64,000 bases of DNA from Saccharothrix carnea (GCF_003014735.1 NZ_PYAX01000005.1:613119-677118), one strand, 5' to 3'; positions 18,692 through 27,143 are shown, counted from the stretch's first letter. The notes: generated from the letters alone by a model not told the origin. Program-made: numbers and translations.

Positions 18692-20719
18692 GTGAGCACC
18701 ATCCAAGACGGCGGCACAGCGGCCTCGACCAGCCACCGGATTCGCAGTGTGTTGGCGATCCGGCCGTTCCGCAGGCTCTGGGGTGTCACCTATCTGTGCA
18801 GCGTTGGTGACTGGTTGTCATTGCTGGCCTTGACGGGCCTGGTCACCAAGATGATGGACAGCTACCAGTGGCAGAGCTTCTCGCTCAGCCTCGTGGTGCT
18901 GACCCAGCTGCTGCCCGGCATCCTGTTCGCGCCGCTCGGCGGCGTGCTCGCGGACCGGTTCGACCGGCGCAAGATCATGGTGGTCTGCGACCTGCTGCGC
19001 GGCGGCCTGTTCATCTCGATCGCGCTGGTCGGCACGGCGTGGTGGCTGTTCATCGCGAACTTCCTGGTCGGCTGCTGCGCGATGCTGTGGATCCCGGCCA
19101 AGGACTCGGCGGTGCCGAACCTGCTGCGCCGGCCCGACCAGGTGGAGACGGCCAACCAGCTCGGCCTGGTGATGACCTACGGCATCTCGGTCATCTCCGG
19201 CGCGGGCCTGTACTCGATCATCTCGGGCATCCCCGGCTACCTCGGCCTGCAGAACAGCAACCTCGAATTCCGCATCGCGACCATCGCGGTCATGGTCAAC
19301 GGCGCGCTGTACGTGACGTCGGCCATCATCGTGGCGACCCGGATCCCGGAGCTGTCCGGCCGGATCGCCGCGGTCAAGCGCACCCGGGAGAACGGCGAGG
19401 CGCCCGGCTTCTTCGCCATGCTCCGCGACGGCATGAAGTACGCGGCCCGCACGCCGCTGGTCCGCGGCCTGGTCATCGGCATGATCGGCGCGTTCGCCGC
19501 GGCCGGCGCGGTGATCGGCACGGCCACCCCGTACTCGCTGTCGCTGCTGGGCGGCGACTCCACGTTCGGCCTGCTGTTCGTGGCCGTGTTCGCGGGCCTG
19601 GCGCTGGGCATGGCGACCGCGCCCCGGATGGCTCGCAGGCTGCCCTACGACCGGCTGTTCGGGCTGACGATCCTGGTCGCGGGCCTGAGCCTGCTGTTCG
19701 TGGCGTTCGCGCCGCACCTGTGGGTGGCGTTGATCTCGGTGGCGTGCGTCGGCGCCTCGGCGGGCATGGCGTTCCTCACCGGGCTGACCATCGTCGGCTC
19801 GCAGGTCGAGGACGCGATGCGCGGCCGGACCGTGGCGCTGCTCCAGTCGCTGCTCAAGGTGGTGCTGTTCGCCGCGTCGGCCACCGCGCCGCTGCTGGTC
19901 ACGCTGGTGCAGAAGCGCACGGTCACGATCTTCGGCCACCCGATGCTGGTGGACGGCACCCGTCCGGTCCTGTTCGGCGCGGGCGTGATCGCCGCGCTGC
20001 TCGGGCTGATCGCCTACCGGCAGATGGACAACCGGCGGACCGAGCCGATCCTGTCCGACCTGTTCGCGGCGCTGCGCGGGCGGGCACGGCGGACCGGCGG
20101 CCTGCTGATCGCGGTCGAGGGCGACACCCGGCACGACACGTCCGTGCAGGCCAGGAGGCTGGCCGAAGCGTTGCGCGAAACCGGCCGCGAGGTCGTGCTG
20201 GCCTCCGACCCCGACCTGGACGAGCAGCGGCTGCGCAACCTGCTGTCGACCGCCGACCTGGCCGGGGTGCGGGCGCACGCGCTGGTGGCCGCCGCCGTGC
20301 GCGCGGACGTGGTGGAACGCGAGGTGCGGCCGGCGTTGGACAACGGCGCGCTGGTCGTCATGGAGCGGTACGTGGACAGCCCGTTGGCGCACTTCAGCGC
20401 GGCGGGCAGCGTCGAGCCGCGCGAGGTGGAGGGCCTGGTCGACTGGGCCACCGGGCGGCTGCGGCCGGACGTGACCGTGCTGCTGGACCGGATGCCCTCG
20501 CAGGTGCGGGCCTCCGGCGGCACGCTGGACACCGTCGAGCACCACTGGCGGGTGCAGAAGCTGCTGACCGACATGGCCTCGGCCGACCCCGAGCGGTACG
20601 TCGTGGTCGACGCGGACGGCACCGAGGACGAGGTGGCCGACCGGGTGCGGACCGCGGTGCTGCCGCTGCTGGCCAAGCGGACCCGGATGCCGGCCAAGCC
20701 GGTGGCGGAGACCCCCTGA
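18692..20719 (+). CDS. MFS transporter fused to a thymidylate-kinase-like domain with degenerate P-loop
   Basis: A 675-residue fusion. Residues ~20-450 form a 12-helix major facilitator related to enterobactin/macrolide exporters (LADRFDRRKIMV at ~90 is the MFS loop 2-3 motif). Residues ~465-660 match the dTMP kinase fold: LLIAVEGDTRHDTSVQARRL at the P-loop position, then VVMERYVDSPLAH and RPDVTVLLDRMP. A working kinase has GxxxxGKS/T in the P-loop; here it reads GDTRHDTS with no Lys, so catalysis is unlikely. The same fusion upstream of holB occurs widely in actinobacteria. The domain may be a regulator, or the cell must have another tmk. GTG 18692 chosen. Confidence 0.85.
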   Translation: MSTIQDGGTAASTSHRIRSVLAIRPFRRLWGVTYLCSVGDWLSLLALTGLVTKMMDSYQWQSFSLSLVVLTQLLPGILFAPLGGVLADRFDRRKIMVVCDLLRGGLFISIALVGTAWWLFIANFLVGCCAMLWIPAKDSAVPNLLRRPDQVETANQLGLVMTYGISVISGAGLYSIISGIPGYLGLQNSNLEFRIATIAVMVNGALYVTSAIIVATRIPELSGRIAAVKRTRENGEAPGFFAMLRDGMKYAARTPLVRGLVIGMIGAFAAAGAVIGTATPYSLSLLGGDSTFGLLFVAVFAGLALGMATAPRMARRLPYDRLFGLTILVAGLSLLFVAFAPHLWVALISVACVGASAGMAFLTGLTIVGSQVEDAMRGRTVALLQSLLKVVLFAASATAPLLVTLVQKRTVTIFGHPMLVDGTRPVLFGAGVIAALLGLIAYRQMDNRRTEPILSDLFAALRGRARRTGGLLIAVEGDTRHDTSVQARRLAEALRETGREVVLASDPDLDEQRLRNLLSTADLAGVRAHALVAAAVRADVVEREVRPALDNGALVVMERYVDSPLAHFSAAGSVEPREVEGLVDWATGRLRPDVTVLLDRMPSQVRASGGTLDTVEHHWRVQKLLTDMASADPERYVVVDADGTEDEVADRVRTAVLPLLAKRTRMPAKPVAETP

Positions 20720-20739
20720 CGGATCGGTACGGTCGCCTG

Positions 20740-21939
20740 GTGAACCGTGGTGTGTGGGGCGACGTCGTCGGCCAGCCCGAGGCGGTCGCGGTGCTGTCGT
20801 CAGCGGCGGAGGCTGCCGCGTCGATCGTGGCGGGAGGGTCGCCCGCGCCGGGCGTGATGACCCACGCGTGGCTGTTCACCGGGCCGCCCGGTTCCGGGCG
20901 CATGGTCGCGGCACGGGCGTTCGCCGCCGCGTTGCAGTGCACCTCGACCGACGACCGCCCGGGCTGCGGTGAGTGCCACGGGTGTCACACGGCGTTGGCG
21001 GGCACGCACGCCGACGTGCGCGTGGTCTCGACGGAAGGGTTGTCGATCTCCGTCGACGAGATGCGGGCGCTGGTGCAGGTGTCCGCCCGCCGGCCGACGT
21101 CCCGGCGGTGGCAGGTGGTGATCATCACCGACGCCGACCGGCTCACCGAGCGCGCGGCGAACGCGCTGCTCAAGGCGGTGGAGGAACCGTCGGAGCGGAC
21201 CGTGTTCCTGCTGTGCGCGCCATCGGACCACCCCGACGACGTGTCGGTGACCATCCGATCGCGGTGCCGGGTCGTGTCGCTGGCCACGCCGCGCACGGCG
21301 GCGATCGCGTCGGCGCTGCAGGACGAGGGCGTGGCGCCGGAGGTGGCGTCGTGGGCGGCGTCGGTGTGCGGCGGGCACGTGGGCCGGGCGCGGCGGCTGG
21401 CCACCGACGAGCAGTCGCGGGCCCGGCGCGAGGCCGTGCTGCGGATCCCGACCGCGTTGCGCAGGCCGGCGGACATCTTCACCTGCGCCGACCAGCTCGT
21501 GTCGGCCGCCGAGGGTGACGCGCAGTCCGCGAACGAGGGCCGTGACCAGGCCGAGCGCGAGGCGTTGGAGACCGCCATGGGCGCCGGCGGCACGGGCAAG
21601 GGCACGGCCGCCGCGTCACGGGGCGCCAAGGGCGCGTTGAAGGACCTGGAGAAGCGGCAGAAGTCGCGGGCCACCCGGACCCAGCGCGACTCGCTGGACC
21701 AGGCGCTGGTCGACCTGGCCGCGTTCTACCGGGACGTGCTGGTCACCGCGACCGGCGCGCCCGCCGTGCTCAACCACCCGGACCGGGCCGAGGACGTGCG
21801 GACGGCGGCCTCGTCGTGGACGCCGGAGTCGACGTTGCGCCGGCTGGAGGCCGTGCTGAACTGCCGGACCGCGCTGGAGCTGAACGTGAAGCCGCGCATC
21901 GCCATCGAGGCCATGCTGACCACGCTCCAGCGCGGCTGA
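20740..21939 (+). CDS. holB: DNA polymerase III subunit delta'
   Basis: A 399-residue clamp-loader subunit. The P-loop-like GPPGSGRMVAARAF (~50) lacks the catalytic Lys, consistent with the non-ATPase role of delta'. A zinc-binding group, CTSTDDRPGCGECHGC, follows (~68-85), then the sensor-type block TDADRLTERAANALLKAVEEP (noted at ~130-150) and SRC in IRSRCRVV (the arginine-finger motif, ~175). The C-terminal half is a helical collar domain with a Gly/Ala/Lys-rich insertion. GTG 20740 lies 20 bp after the MFS-Tmk stop, so the two are probably cotranscribed. Confidence 0.92.
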   Translation: MNRGVWGDVVGQPEAVAVLSSAAEAAASIVAGGSPAPGVMTHAWLFTGPPGSGRMVAARAFAAALQCTSTDDRPGCGECHGCHTALAGTHADVRVVSTEGLSISVDEMRALVQVSARRPTSRRWQVVIITDADRLTERAANALLKAVEEPSERTVFLLCAPSDHPDDVSVTIRSRCRVVSLATPRTAAIASALQDEGVAPEVASWAASVCGGHVGRARRLATDEQSRARREAVLRIPTALRRPADIFTCADQLVSAAEGDAQSANEGRDQAEREALETAMGAGGTGKGTAAASRGAKGALKDLEKRQKSRATRTQRDSLDQALVDLAAFYRDVLVTATGAPAVLNHPDRAEDVRTAASSWTPESTLRRLEAVLNCRTALELNVKPRIAIEAMLTTLQRG

Positions 21940-21943
21940 GCGG

Positions 21944-23518
21944 TCACGGCGTCTTCGGCGTCGCCTTCGTCGTCGGACGGCGGTGCGCGGGCAGGGCGGC
22001 GACCACGACGACGCCGATCAGCAGCAGCACCGTGCCGGTCCAGAAGATCGGGACCGTCTTGTAGGCCGCGTTCGTGTAGGCCAACGGCTGTCCCTGCTTC
22101 GGCGGTGCCGCCTGGCCGCCACCACCCGGCGGTGCCTGCGTCGGGGCGCACACCACGCCGCCGCTCGGGGCCGCCGCGCGCACGATCTGCTCACCCAGGG
22201 ACACCTGTGCCAGCGCCGACGGCAGGTTCGGCAGACCGAGGGCATCGGTCGGCAGCAGCTGGAGGTCGAGCAGGCGCGCGGTGGCCCCGAGCATGAACCC
22301 CTTGATGGTCGGTCCGCCCTGCTGGAGGGGGCCGTCGATGACCATGTCCTTCTGGTTGAGCTGCGCGATCTGCAGCCGCAGGACACCGATGTCGAGCGTG
22401 GGCAGGCCCTCGGCCAACGCGCCGACCAGCGGCAGCTTCTGACCGGCCGTGACGCCGATCGGGACGTCCAGCTTCGGGTTGGCCGCGTCGAGCGTCCCCA
22501 GCTCCTTGCCGCCCTGGCTGACCCGCAGCACGGGGGCGGTGTAGGTGATCTTCGAGGTGGCCTGGTCGCCGGTCGACAGTGCGGTGAGCGTCGGCCGGCT
22601 CACCACGTCGACGCGGATCTCGGCGGACGTGCCGGCGAGGAGGCGGACGCTCGCCGCCTGGAGCGTGGAGGTCGACTTGACGGCCTTGTTGGCGCTGCCG
22701 GGCAGGTCGACCAGCTCGACGGTGGAGTGGGCGCCGAGCGTCTCGGGGAGGCTGAGCAGCGAGCCGTTCGCGCCGGTGTCGGGCGTGCCGGAGAGCAGGC
22801 CGCCGAGTTGGCTGAGCGGTGCGGTGAGCTGCTTGACGTTGTCGATCAGGAGCTGTTGGCCGGCGCCGTCGAGCTTGGACCCGGTGAGCAGGCCGGTGAG
22901 GTCCGGGGTGCCGGGCAGGGTCGGGATCGCGTTGAGGACGCTGAGGGAGGCCACGGAGGTCTTGGCGTCGGCGAGCGGTTGGACGCACGGGCCGAGGTCG
23001 TCGTCCCAGCGGGCGTGCACGCTGCCGTTGAGCAGACCGACCTTGAGCAGCGCGTCCAGCGGGGTGGCGGGCGGCGTGAGGCCACCCGTGACGGGGTCGG
23101 CGTTGTCCGGTGAGGCGGTCTGCACCAGCGTGCCCGGCGTCTGCGGCGCCCGGCCACCCACCGCGAAGCCCAGCGGCGAGGCCTGCGCGACCGACCGTTC
23201 GTAGGCCAGGAACGCCTCGGTGTTGGCCTGGGCGGAGGCCAGCCCGACCCCGATCTCGGCCGCCGACTGCTTGGGCAGCTGCTCGCCGAAGCCGGGCAGG
23301 ATCGTGCTGGTCGGGGCGGAGTCGGGCGCGAGCCTGACCACGGCGAGACCGGTGCCGGCGTCGCCGATCGCGTGCGCCTTGAGGGGCGGCCCGGCGGACA
23401 CCGGCGGCTGGTTCGGGTCACGCGGCCCGGGCACCGGCGTCGTCGTCGGCTGGGCGAGTGCGGGAGCGGCGCAGAGCGCGACCAGCACGGCGGCGGCGGG
23501 CACGGCCATCAGGCGCAT
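21944..23518 (-). CDS. Large secreted protein with C-terminal membrane anchor, function unknown
   Basis: A 524-residue surface protein. The signal peptide is MRLMAVPAAAVLVALCAAPALAQ; the mature part is rich in Thr, Leu, Gly and Asp with beta-like repeats, two Cys (GPCVQPL ~170 and GVVCAPT), a Gly/Pro linker near the end and a C-terminal transmembrane helix (VPIFWTGTVLLLIGVVVVAAL) with an Arg/Lys tail. The frame is open to 23548, but ATG 23518 has GGGAGG upstream while 23548 has none. It is convergent with holB, 4 bp apart. Similar choice-of-anchor proteins occur in actinomycetes; no activity can be assigned. Confidence 0.75.
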   Translation of the reverse strand: MRLMAVPAAAVLVALCAAPALAQPTTTPVPGPRDPNQPPVSAGPPLKAHAIGDAGTGLAVVRLAPDSAPTSTILPGFGEQLPKQSAAEIGVGLASAQANTEAFLAYERSVAQASPLGFAVGGRAPQTPGTLVQTASPDNADPVTGGLTPPATPLDALLKVGLLNGSVHARWDDDLGPCVQPLADAKTSVASLSVLNAIPTLPGTPDLTGLLTGSKLDGAGQQLLIDNVKQLTAPLSQLGGLLSGTPDTGANGSLLSLPETLGAHSTVELVDLPGSANKAVKSTSTLQAASVRLLAGTSAEIRVDVVSRPTLTALSTGDQATSKITYTAPVLRVSQGGKELGTLDAANPKLDVPIGVTAGQKLPLVGALAEGLPTLDIGVLRLQIAQLNQKDMVIDGPLQQGGPTIKGFMLGATARLLDLQLLPTDALGLPNLPSALAQVSLGEQIVRAAAPSGGVVCAPTQAPPGGGGQAAPPKQGQPLAYTNAAYKTVPIFWTGTVLLLIGVVVVAALPAHRRPTTKATPKTP

Positions 23519-23643
23519 GTGGGCGAACCTCCCGGACAGCGGCGTCATGGCGGCGACGCCGCGTGAGCACCGTCACTGTCGCGTCTAACGACCCACCCCC
23601 GGTTCGGTGACGCCGGGGGGTTCGGCTATAGTTGTCGCATCTC

Positions 23644-23717
23644 GCCGCCTTAGCTCAGTCGGCCAGAGCGGCTCACTCGTAATGAGCAGGTCATCGGTTC
23701 GATTCCGATAGGCGGCT
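23644..23717 (+). tRNA. tRNA-Thr (anticodon CGT)
   Basis: A 74-nt cloverleaf. The acceptor arms GCCGCCT and AGGCGGC pair over 7 bp; the D-arm is in TAGCTCAGTCGGCCAGAGC; the anticodon stem GCTCA/TGAGC encloses loop CTCGTAA with anticodon CGT; the T-arm contains GGTTCGATTCC. The discriminator is T, and no CCA is encoded. A strong hairpin terminator follows. Confidence 0.96.
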
Positions 23718-23728
23718 CGCGGGATACA

Positions 23729-23764
23729 GCGCTGGGGCTCTCCCTCCGGGGAGGGCCCCAGCGC
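23729..23764 (+). terminator. Hairpin terminator of tRNA-Thr
   Basis: GCGCTGGGGCTCTCCC pairs with GGGAGGGCCCCAGCGC (one G-T pair) around a 4-nt loop, 12 nt after the tRNA. It is one of the strongest stems in the window. Confidence 0.85.
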
Positions 23765-23833
23765 CGTCTTGGTGGCCGACCACGCGCTGAGCGCCGCCCC
23801 CGCCCGGGCGCTGCGCCTCCGGGCTCGAGCCGG

Positions 23834-24142
23834 GTGCCGAGCGGCCGGACCCTGAGCCGGGCGCGGCTCCGGAGCCTGCGCCACGCAGACTCGATCGACG
23901 ACGGTGCCCGGCAGGCGGTCCGGGAATTCTCGGATGCGCTGCACGACCACCTGACGACCATTCCGCTGCGATCCGGTGAAGTGGTCCTCGTCGATCAGCA
24001 CCGATACCTGCACGGCAAGACCCCGCTGGGAGCCGGGCAGACCGAAATAGCCGAGGATCGACGGCGGCTGCTGCTCCAGATGTTCGGCAGGGCACCGGCC
24101 GATGACAATTCCCGCGACGAACGAACGGAAGCGCACGCGTGA
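23834..24142 (+). pseudogene. C-terminal remnant of a clavaminate-synthase-like Fe(II)/2OG oxygenase
   Basis: This 102-codon frame matches only the C-terminal end of TfdA/clavaminate-synthase-like dioxygenases: LRSGEVVLVDQHRYLHGKTP carries the distal iron-binding His and DRRRLLLQMF the 2OG-binding Arg. The N-terminal two thirds, including the H-x-D/E iron ligands, are missing, and only ~70 bp separate this fragment from the tRNA terminator. It therefore looks truncated by a deletion or integration next to the tRNA. GTG 23834 is the first in-frame start but probably not a natural one. It ends in a GTGA overlap with the YdcF-like gene, a relic of an operon. Confidence 0.65.
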
Positions 24143-24813
24143 GCGAGAGTGGACTGCAAGTGTCGGACCTCGAGGACCAGGACCGCAGGGACATCGAAGT
24201 CCTGTGGGAGTACCACGTGCTGGATTCGGGGCCGGTCGACGGTGATTTCCTGCTCGCGCTCGGCAGTCACGACCTGAGGGTCGCGGACCACGCCGGCGAG
24301 CTCTACGCCTCGGGTGCCGCGCCGTTGGTCGTCGTCACCGGTGGCGCCGGGAAGGTGACCAGCAAGGAGTGGTCGACGTCCGAGGCCGCCCGGTACGCGG
24401 AACGCCTCGTGGAGATGGGTGTGCCGCGGGAGAGCCTCATCCTGGAGGACGCCTCGACCAACTCGAGCGAGAACTTCTCGTTCACCCGCAAGTTGTTGCT
24501 CGACCGCGGGATCGAGGTGCGGACGGGCATCATCGTGAGCAAGCCCTACATGGCCCGCCGCGCGCGGGCCACCGCGGGCAGGCAATGGCCCGAGGTGCGG
24601 TGGTTCACCCGACCGCAGGTCATGCCGGTGTGGGACCACCCCACCCCCGACGTGCCGCTGGACCGGATGATCAACCTGATGGTCGGCGACCTGCAACGAC
24701 TCAGGGTCTACGCGGAGGCGGGCTTCCAGGAGCCGGTCGACGTGCCGGACGACGTGTGGGCGGCGTACGAGCGCCTCGCCGCACGGGGCTTCGACCGATT
24801 CGTCATCAAGTAG
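24139..24813 (+). CDS. YdcF/DUF218-family protein
   Basis: A 224-residue protein of the ElyC/SanA/YdcF (DUF218) fold. FLLALGSHDLRVADHAGELY (~35-55), VVVTGGAGK (~65), SEAARYAERLVEMGVP (~80) and LEDASTNSSENFSFTRKLL (~98-117) are the family core; the conserved Gly-rich and E-x-x-S-x-x-T-x-x-N elements are intact. It has no signal peptide or N-terminal helix, so it is cytoplasmic, unlike SanA/ElyC. Family function is poorly defined; nucleotide or sugar-nucleotide binding has been proposed. The GTG start overlaps the oxygenase remnant by 4 nt. Part of the tRNA-adjacent islet. Confidence 0.82.
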   Translation: MSESGLQVSDLEDQDRRDIEVLWEYHVLDSGPVDGDFLLALGSHDLRVADHAGELYASGAAPLVVVTGGAGKVTSKEWSTSEAARYAERLVEMGVPRESLILEDASTNSSENFSFTRKLLLDRGIEVRTGIIVSKPYMARRARATAGRQWPEVRWFTRPQVMPVWDHPTPDVPLDRMINLMVGDLQRLRVYAEAGFQEPVDVPDDVWAAYERLAARGFDRFVIK

Positions 24814-24827
24814 GGGCGCTGGGTCGG

Positions 24828-25742
24828 ATGGACGACTTGGGGGCGGTTCCGCTTCTGGTGAGCCGGGACATCCAGGAACGCATAGCCTCCAGTGCGCGGG
24901 CGGCGGACCTGTTCTTCGGCGCGGAACAGACCCGGGTCCGGGACTACTACTCCAGGACCGGAGACCCGCGACTCGCGCTGGTGATGGGTGAAAGCGCGGC
25001 CGCGCTCGCGCGGAGGTTGGACGTGGTCGGCTCGACGAGCCTTTCCGCGCTCCACCTCTTCCTGTGTGAGATGTGCCTGGCGGCGGGTGCGTCCGCCGAC
25101 AACCTGGCGCGAGCGGGTGCGCACCTCGACCGCGCTCGTGAACAAGCGGAACGCGCGACGGGCGGCACGCTCGTGCCCAGAATACTGCTCAACTGGTATT
25201 GGCTGACGTCGATCGTCGCCAAGGCATCCGGTGATGACGCGGCCTACGCCGTCCTGCTCACCGAAGGTCTGGCGGACAAGTGGATCGCGAGGCACGCGGA
25301 ACCGGCCGACTACATCCCGGTCGTGAGGCAGCAGGTGATGGCCCGGCAGGAGCTGCGAGGGCACCTGGCGCTGCTGGCGCAGGCGGTGCACTACAAAGAC
25401 CAGCGACCTCTGGACTACTACCGCAGCGTCAAGCGGGTCATGGAGTTCCTGACCAACCAGGGACACCACGCCGCGGCACGGAACCTGCATTACGAGTTCG
25501 TGCGGTCGTTCGCCGCCATCGGGCCTCGCAGAACGTTGATCGCCAAAATTTCGTTCACCAAGAACCTCGCACACTTGGCGGCCCTGGAAGGCAACGTCGC
25601 GGTGGCGAAAAAGCTCGTGGGAGCCACGTTGCAGTCCGCGACCCAAGCCGGCCTGGTCGGTCAGGTCAGGCAATTGACGCTGCTGCGGGAAGCGATCACG
25701 CAAAGCGACGTCAGAGGGGCGCTGGTGACGTTCCGCCTGTAG
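24828..25742 (+). CDS. Alpha-helical (TPR-like) protein of unknown function
   Basis: A 304-residue, almost entirely helical protein. Runs such as RLALVMGESAAALARRLDV, ASADNLARAGAHLDRAREQA and ALEGNVAVAKKLVGATLQSA have the A/G/L spacing of tetratricopeptide-like helical pairs, but I cannot define clear TPR units. There is no signal peptide, membrane helix or DNA-binding motif. It starts 15 bp after the YdcF-like gene and is probably cotranscribed with it. Not recognised; it may be a partner protein of the YdcF-like enzyme. Confidence 0.7.
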   Translation: MDDLGAVPLLVSRDIQERIASSARAADLFFGAEQTRVRDYYSRTGDPRLALVMGESAAALARRLDVVGSTSLSALHLFLCEMCLAAGASADNLARAGAHLDRAREQAERATGGTLVPRILLNWYWLTSIVAKASGDDAAYAVLLTEGLADKWIARHAEPADYIPVVRQQVMARQELRGHLALLAQAVHYKDQRPLDYYRSVKRVMEFLTNQGHHAAARNLHYEFVRSFAAIGPRRTLIAKISFTKNLAHLAALEGNVAVAKKLVGATLQSATQAGLVGQVRQLTLLREAITQSDVRGALVTFRL

Positions 25743-25766
25743 CCGCACCACGTCGAAAGGAGCCGG

Positions 25767-25864
25767 ATGTCCGGAAACGGTTGGTCGTGAACCGGATCAT
25801 CACGGCGGCGATGGTGGTGGCCGGCGGGGTCCGTGGACGCCGGGACCCGCTCGGCGAGGTGTGA
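25767..25864 (+). CDS. Pair of overlapping micro-ORFs (7 and 25 residues), doubtful
   Basis: A clear ribosome-binding site, AAAGGAG (25757-25763), precedes ATG 25767, which opens a frame of only 7 codons (MSGNGWS). Its TGA overlaps GTG 25787, which begins a 25-residue peptide (MNRIITAAMVVAGGVRGRRD, then PLGEV). The good site and the GTGA coupling suggest translation, as in leader peptides or small secreted/precursor peptides, but the coding evidence is otherwise nil and it may be a decayed gene. Confidence 0.2.
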
Positions 25865-26022
25865 CTGGTCGGTCAGGGCCGTGGTCGACGAGCGGTCCGG
25901 CTGATTCGGATCACCTTGCCGACTACGGACCGAGTCGGCGATGCTGCTCCATCGGGGTGACCTTTTCACCATTGGCGTCAGGTGTGGGCGACGGTGTCGT
26001 TGCCACCGTGGAGGTGATGGCG

Positions 26023-26196
26023 ATGGTCACGATGGTCGTGCTGACGGTGCTGGCCCTGCCGCTGGCCGTGCTGGCGGCACGCGTCGGGCGTCGGCGCTGG
26101 GTGCGGCGGCGGGCCGTGGCGCGGGTGCGGGCCGAGTTGTTCCGGCACTGGATGCTGCGCGACGAGCCGAGCGGCCGGTACCTCATCCGGTCCTGA
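26023..26196 (+). CDS. Small single-pass membrane protein
   Basis: A 57-residue protein with an N-terminal transmembrane helix (VTMVVLTVLALPLAVLAARV) and an Arg-rich cytoplasmic tail ending RDEPSGRYLIRS. GGAGG lies 8 nt before ATG 26023; ATG 26017 is in frame but too close to it. The end overlaps the convergent LLM oxidoreductase by 14 bp. Function unknown. Confidence 0.5.
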   Translation: MVTMVVLTVLALPLAVLAARVGRRRWVRRRAVARVRAELFRHWMLRDEPSGRYLIRS

Positions 26197-27133
26197 CGAC
26201 CGGTGCGGCGATCCTGGTGATCACGTCGCCGTAGCGGCGGGTCAGCTCGGCCCTCGCGGCGACGGGCGTGCCCACGACGGTGAAGGCGGTCAGGACCTCG
26301 TCGGTGACGGCGGCGGCCATGTCGTCCCAGCGCTGCCGCCGCGACAGCCGGTGCAGCTCCTCGTGCAGCTCGCCCCAGCCGTGCAGGTCCAGGACCTTGC
26401 GGTAGGCGGGCGTGGAGCCGTAGAACGCGATGCGCCGCCTGGCCTCGGCCACGCCCCGCTCGTCGCACGCCACCAGCGACGGCCCGCTGATCTCCAACCC
26501 CTCCAGCGTCTTCCCCGCCTTCGCCCGACCACGCGCCAGCGCGGGCAGCGTCACCTCGCGCAGGTACCGCTCGGTGGTGAAGGCGTGGCACAGGAACCCG
26601 TCCGCCACCTCGCCCGCGACCTCGGTCATCAGCTCGCCGACGCCCGCCAGCCACACCTTCGGCGGACCGTGCGGGTTGGGGCCCGGGTCGAAGTACGGCG
26701 TCATCAACGTGTGCGTGTAGAACTCGCCGCGGAACCGCAGCCGCTCGCCGGTGGCCCACGTGTGCCAGATGGCGCGCAACGCCAGCACGAACTCGCGCAT
26801 CCGCGCCGCGGGCCGTGACCACGGCATGCCGAACCGCTTGGTGACGTGCGGTTCCACCTGCGAGCCGAGGCCGAGGTGGAACCGCCCGCCGGTCAGCAGC
26901 TGCAGGTCGTTGGCCTGCACCGCGGTGCTCATCGGGTTGCGCGCGAACGCCACCGCGATCGACGTGCCCAGCTCCAGCCGGTCCACCTGCCCGGCCACGT
27001 GGCCCAGTGCGACGAACGGGTCGTGCCGGGTCTCGGCCAGCCAGAAGCCGTCGCAACCCTGCTCCCGCGCCGACCGTGCCGCGTTCAGCACGGTCCGCGG
27101 GTCGTACTCGTCCTCCAACCGGTCCACCTTCAC
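26183..27133 (-). CDS. LLM-class (probably F420-dependent) oxidoreductase
   Basis: A 316-residue luciferase-like TIM barrel. DGFWLAETRHDPFVALGHVA (~28-47), LGTSIAVAFARNPMSTAVQA (~55-75), GGRFHLGLGSQVEPHV (~85-100) and PPKVWLAGVGELMTEVAGEVADG are the usual landmarks, and GTSIAVAF-ARNP resembles the deazaflavin (F420)-binding group found in mycobacteria and other actinomycetes. Substrate unknown. The open frame reaches 27529, but that extension lies antisense to the next gene; GTG 27133, just before KVDRLEDEYDP, is the sensible start. It begins 10 bp after the upstream excalibur gene, so the two may form an operon. Confidence 0.85.
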   Translation of the reverse strand: MKVDRLEDEYDPRTVLNAARSAREQGCDGFWLAETRHDPFVALGHVAGQVDRLELGTSIAVAFARNPMSTAVQANDLQLLTGGRFHLGLGSQVEPHVTKRFGMPWSRPAARMREFVLALRAIWHTWATGERLRFRGEFYTHTLMTPYFDPGPNPHGPPKVWLAGVGELMTEVAGEVADGFLCHAFTTERYLREVTLPALARGRAKAGKTLEGLEISGPSLVACDERGVAEARRRIAFYGSTPAYRKVLDLHGWGELHEELHRLSRRQRWDDMAAAVTDEVLTAFTVVGTPVAARAELTRRYGDVITRIAAPVVRTG

Positions 27134-27143
27134 GGCGGGGAAC

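Noticed and set aside
18868..20739. Extension of holB upstream through the MFS-Tmk gene
   Set aside because: That part of the frame is a shadow of the MFS-Tmk gene; homology to delta' begins only after GTG 20740.
23650..23961. Minus-strand frame containing PPIGIEPMTC over the tRNA
   Set aside because: This peptide is a well-known artefact of translating antisense to tRNA-Thr.
23700..26200. Attachment-site duplicate of the tRNA-Thr 3' end
   Set aside because: I looked for a second copy of the GGTTCGATTCCGATAGGCGG-type sequence and did not see one, so no att site is claimed.
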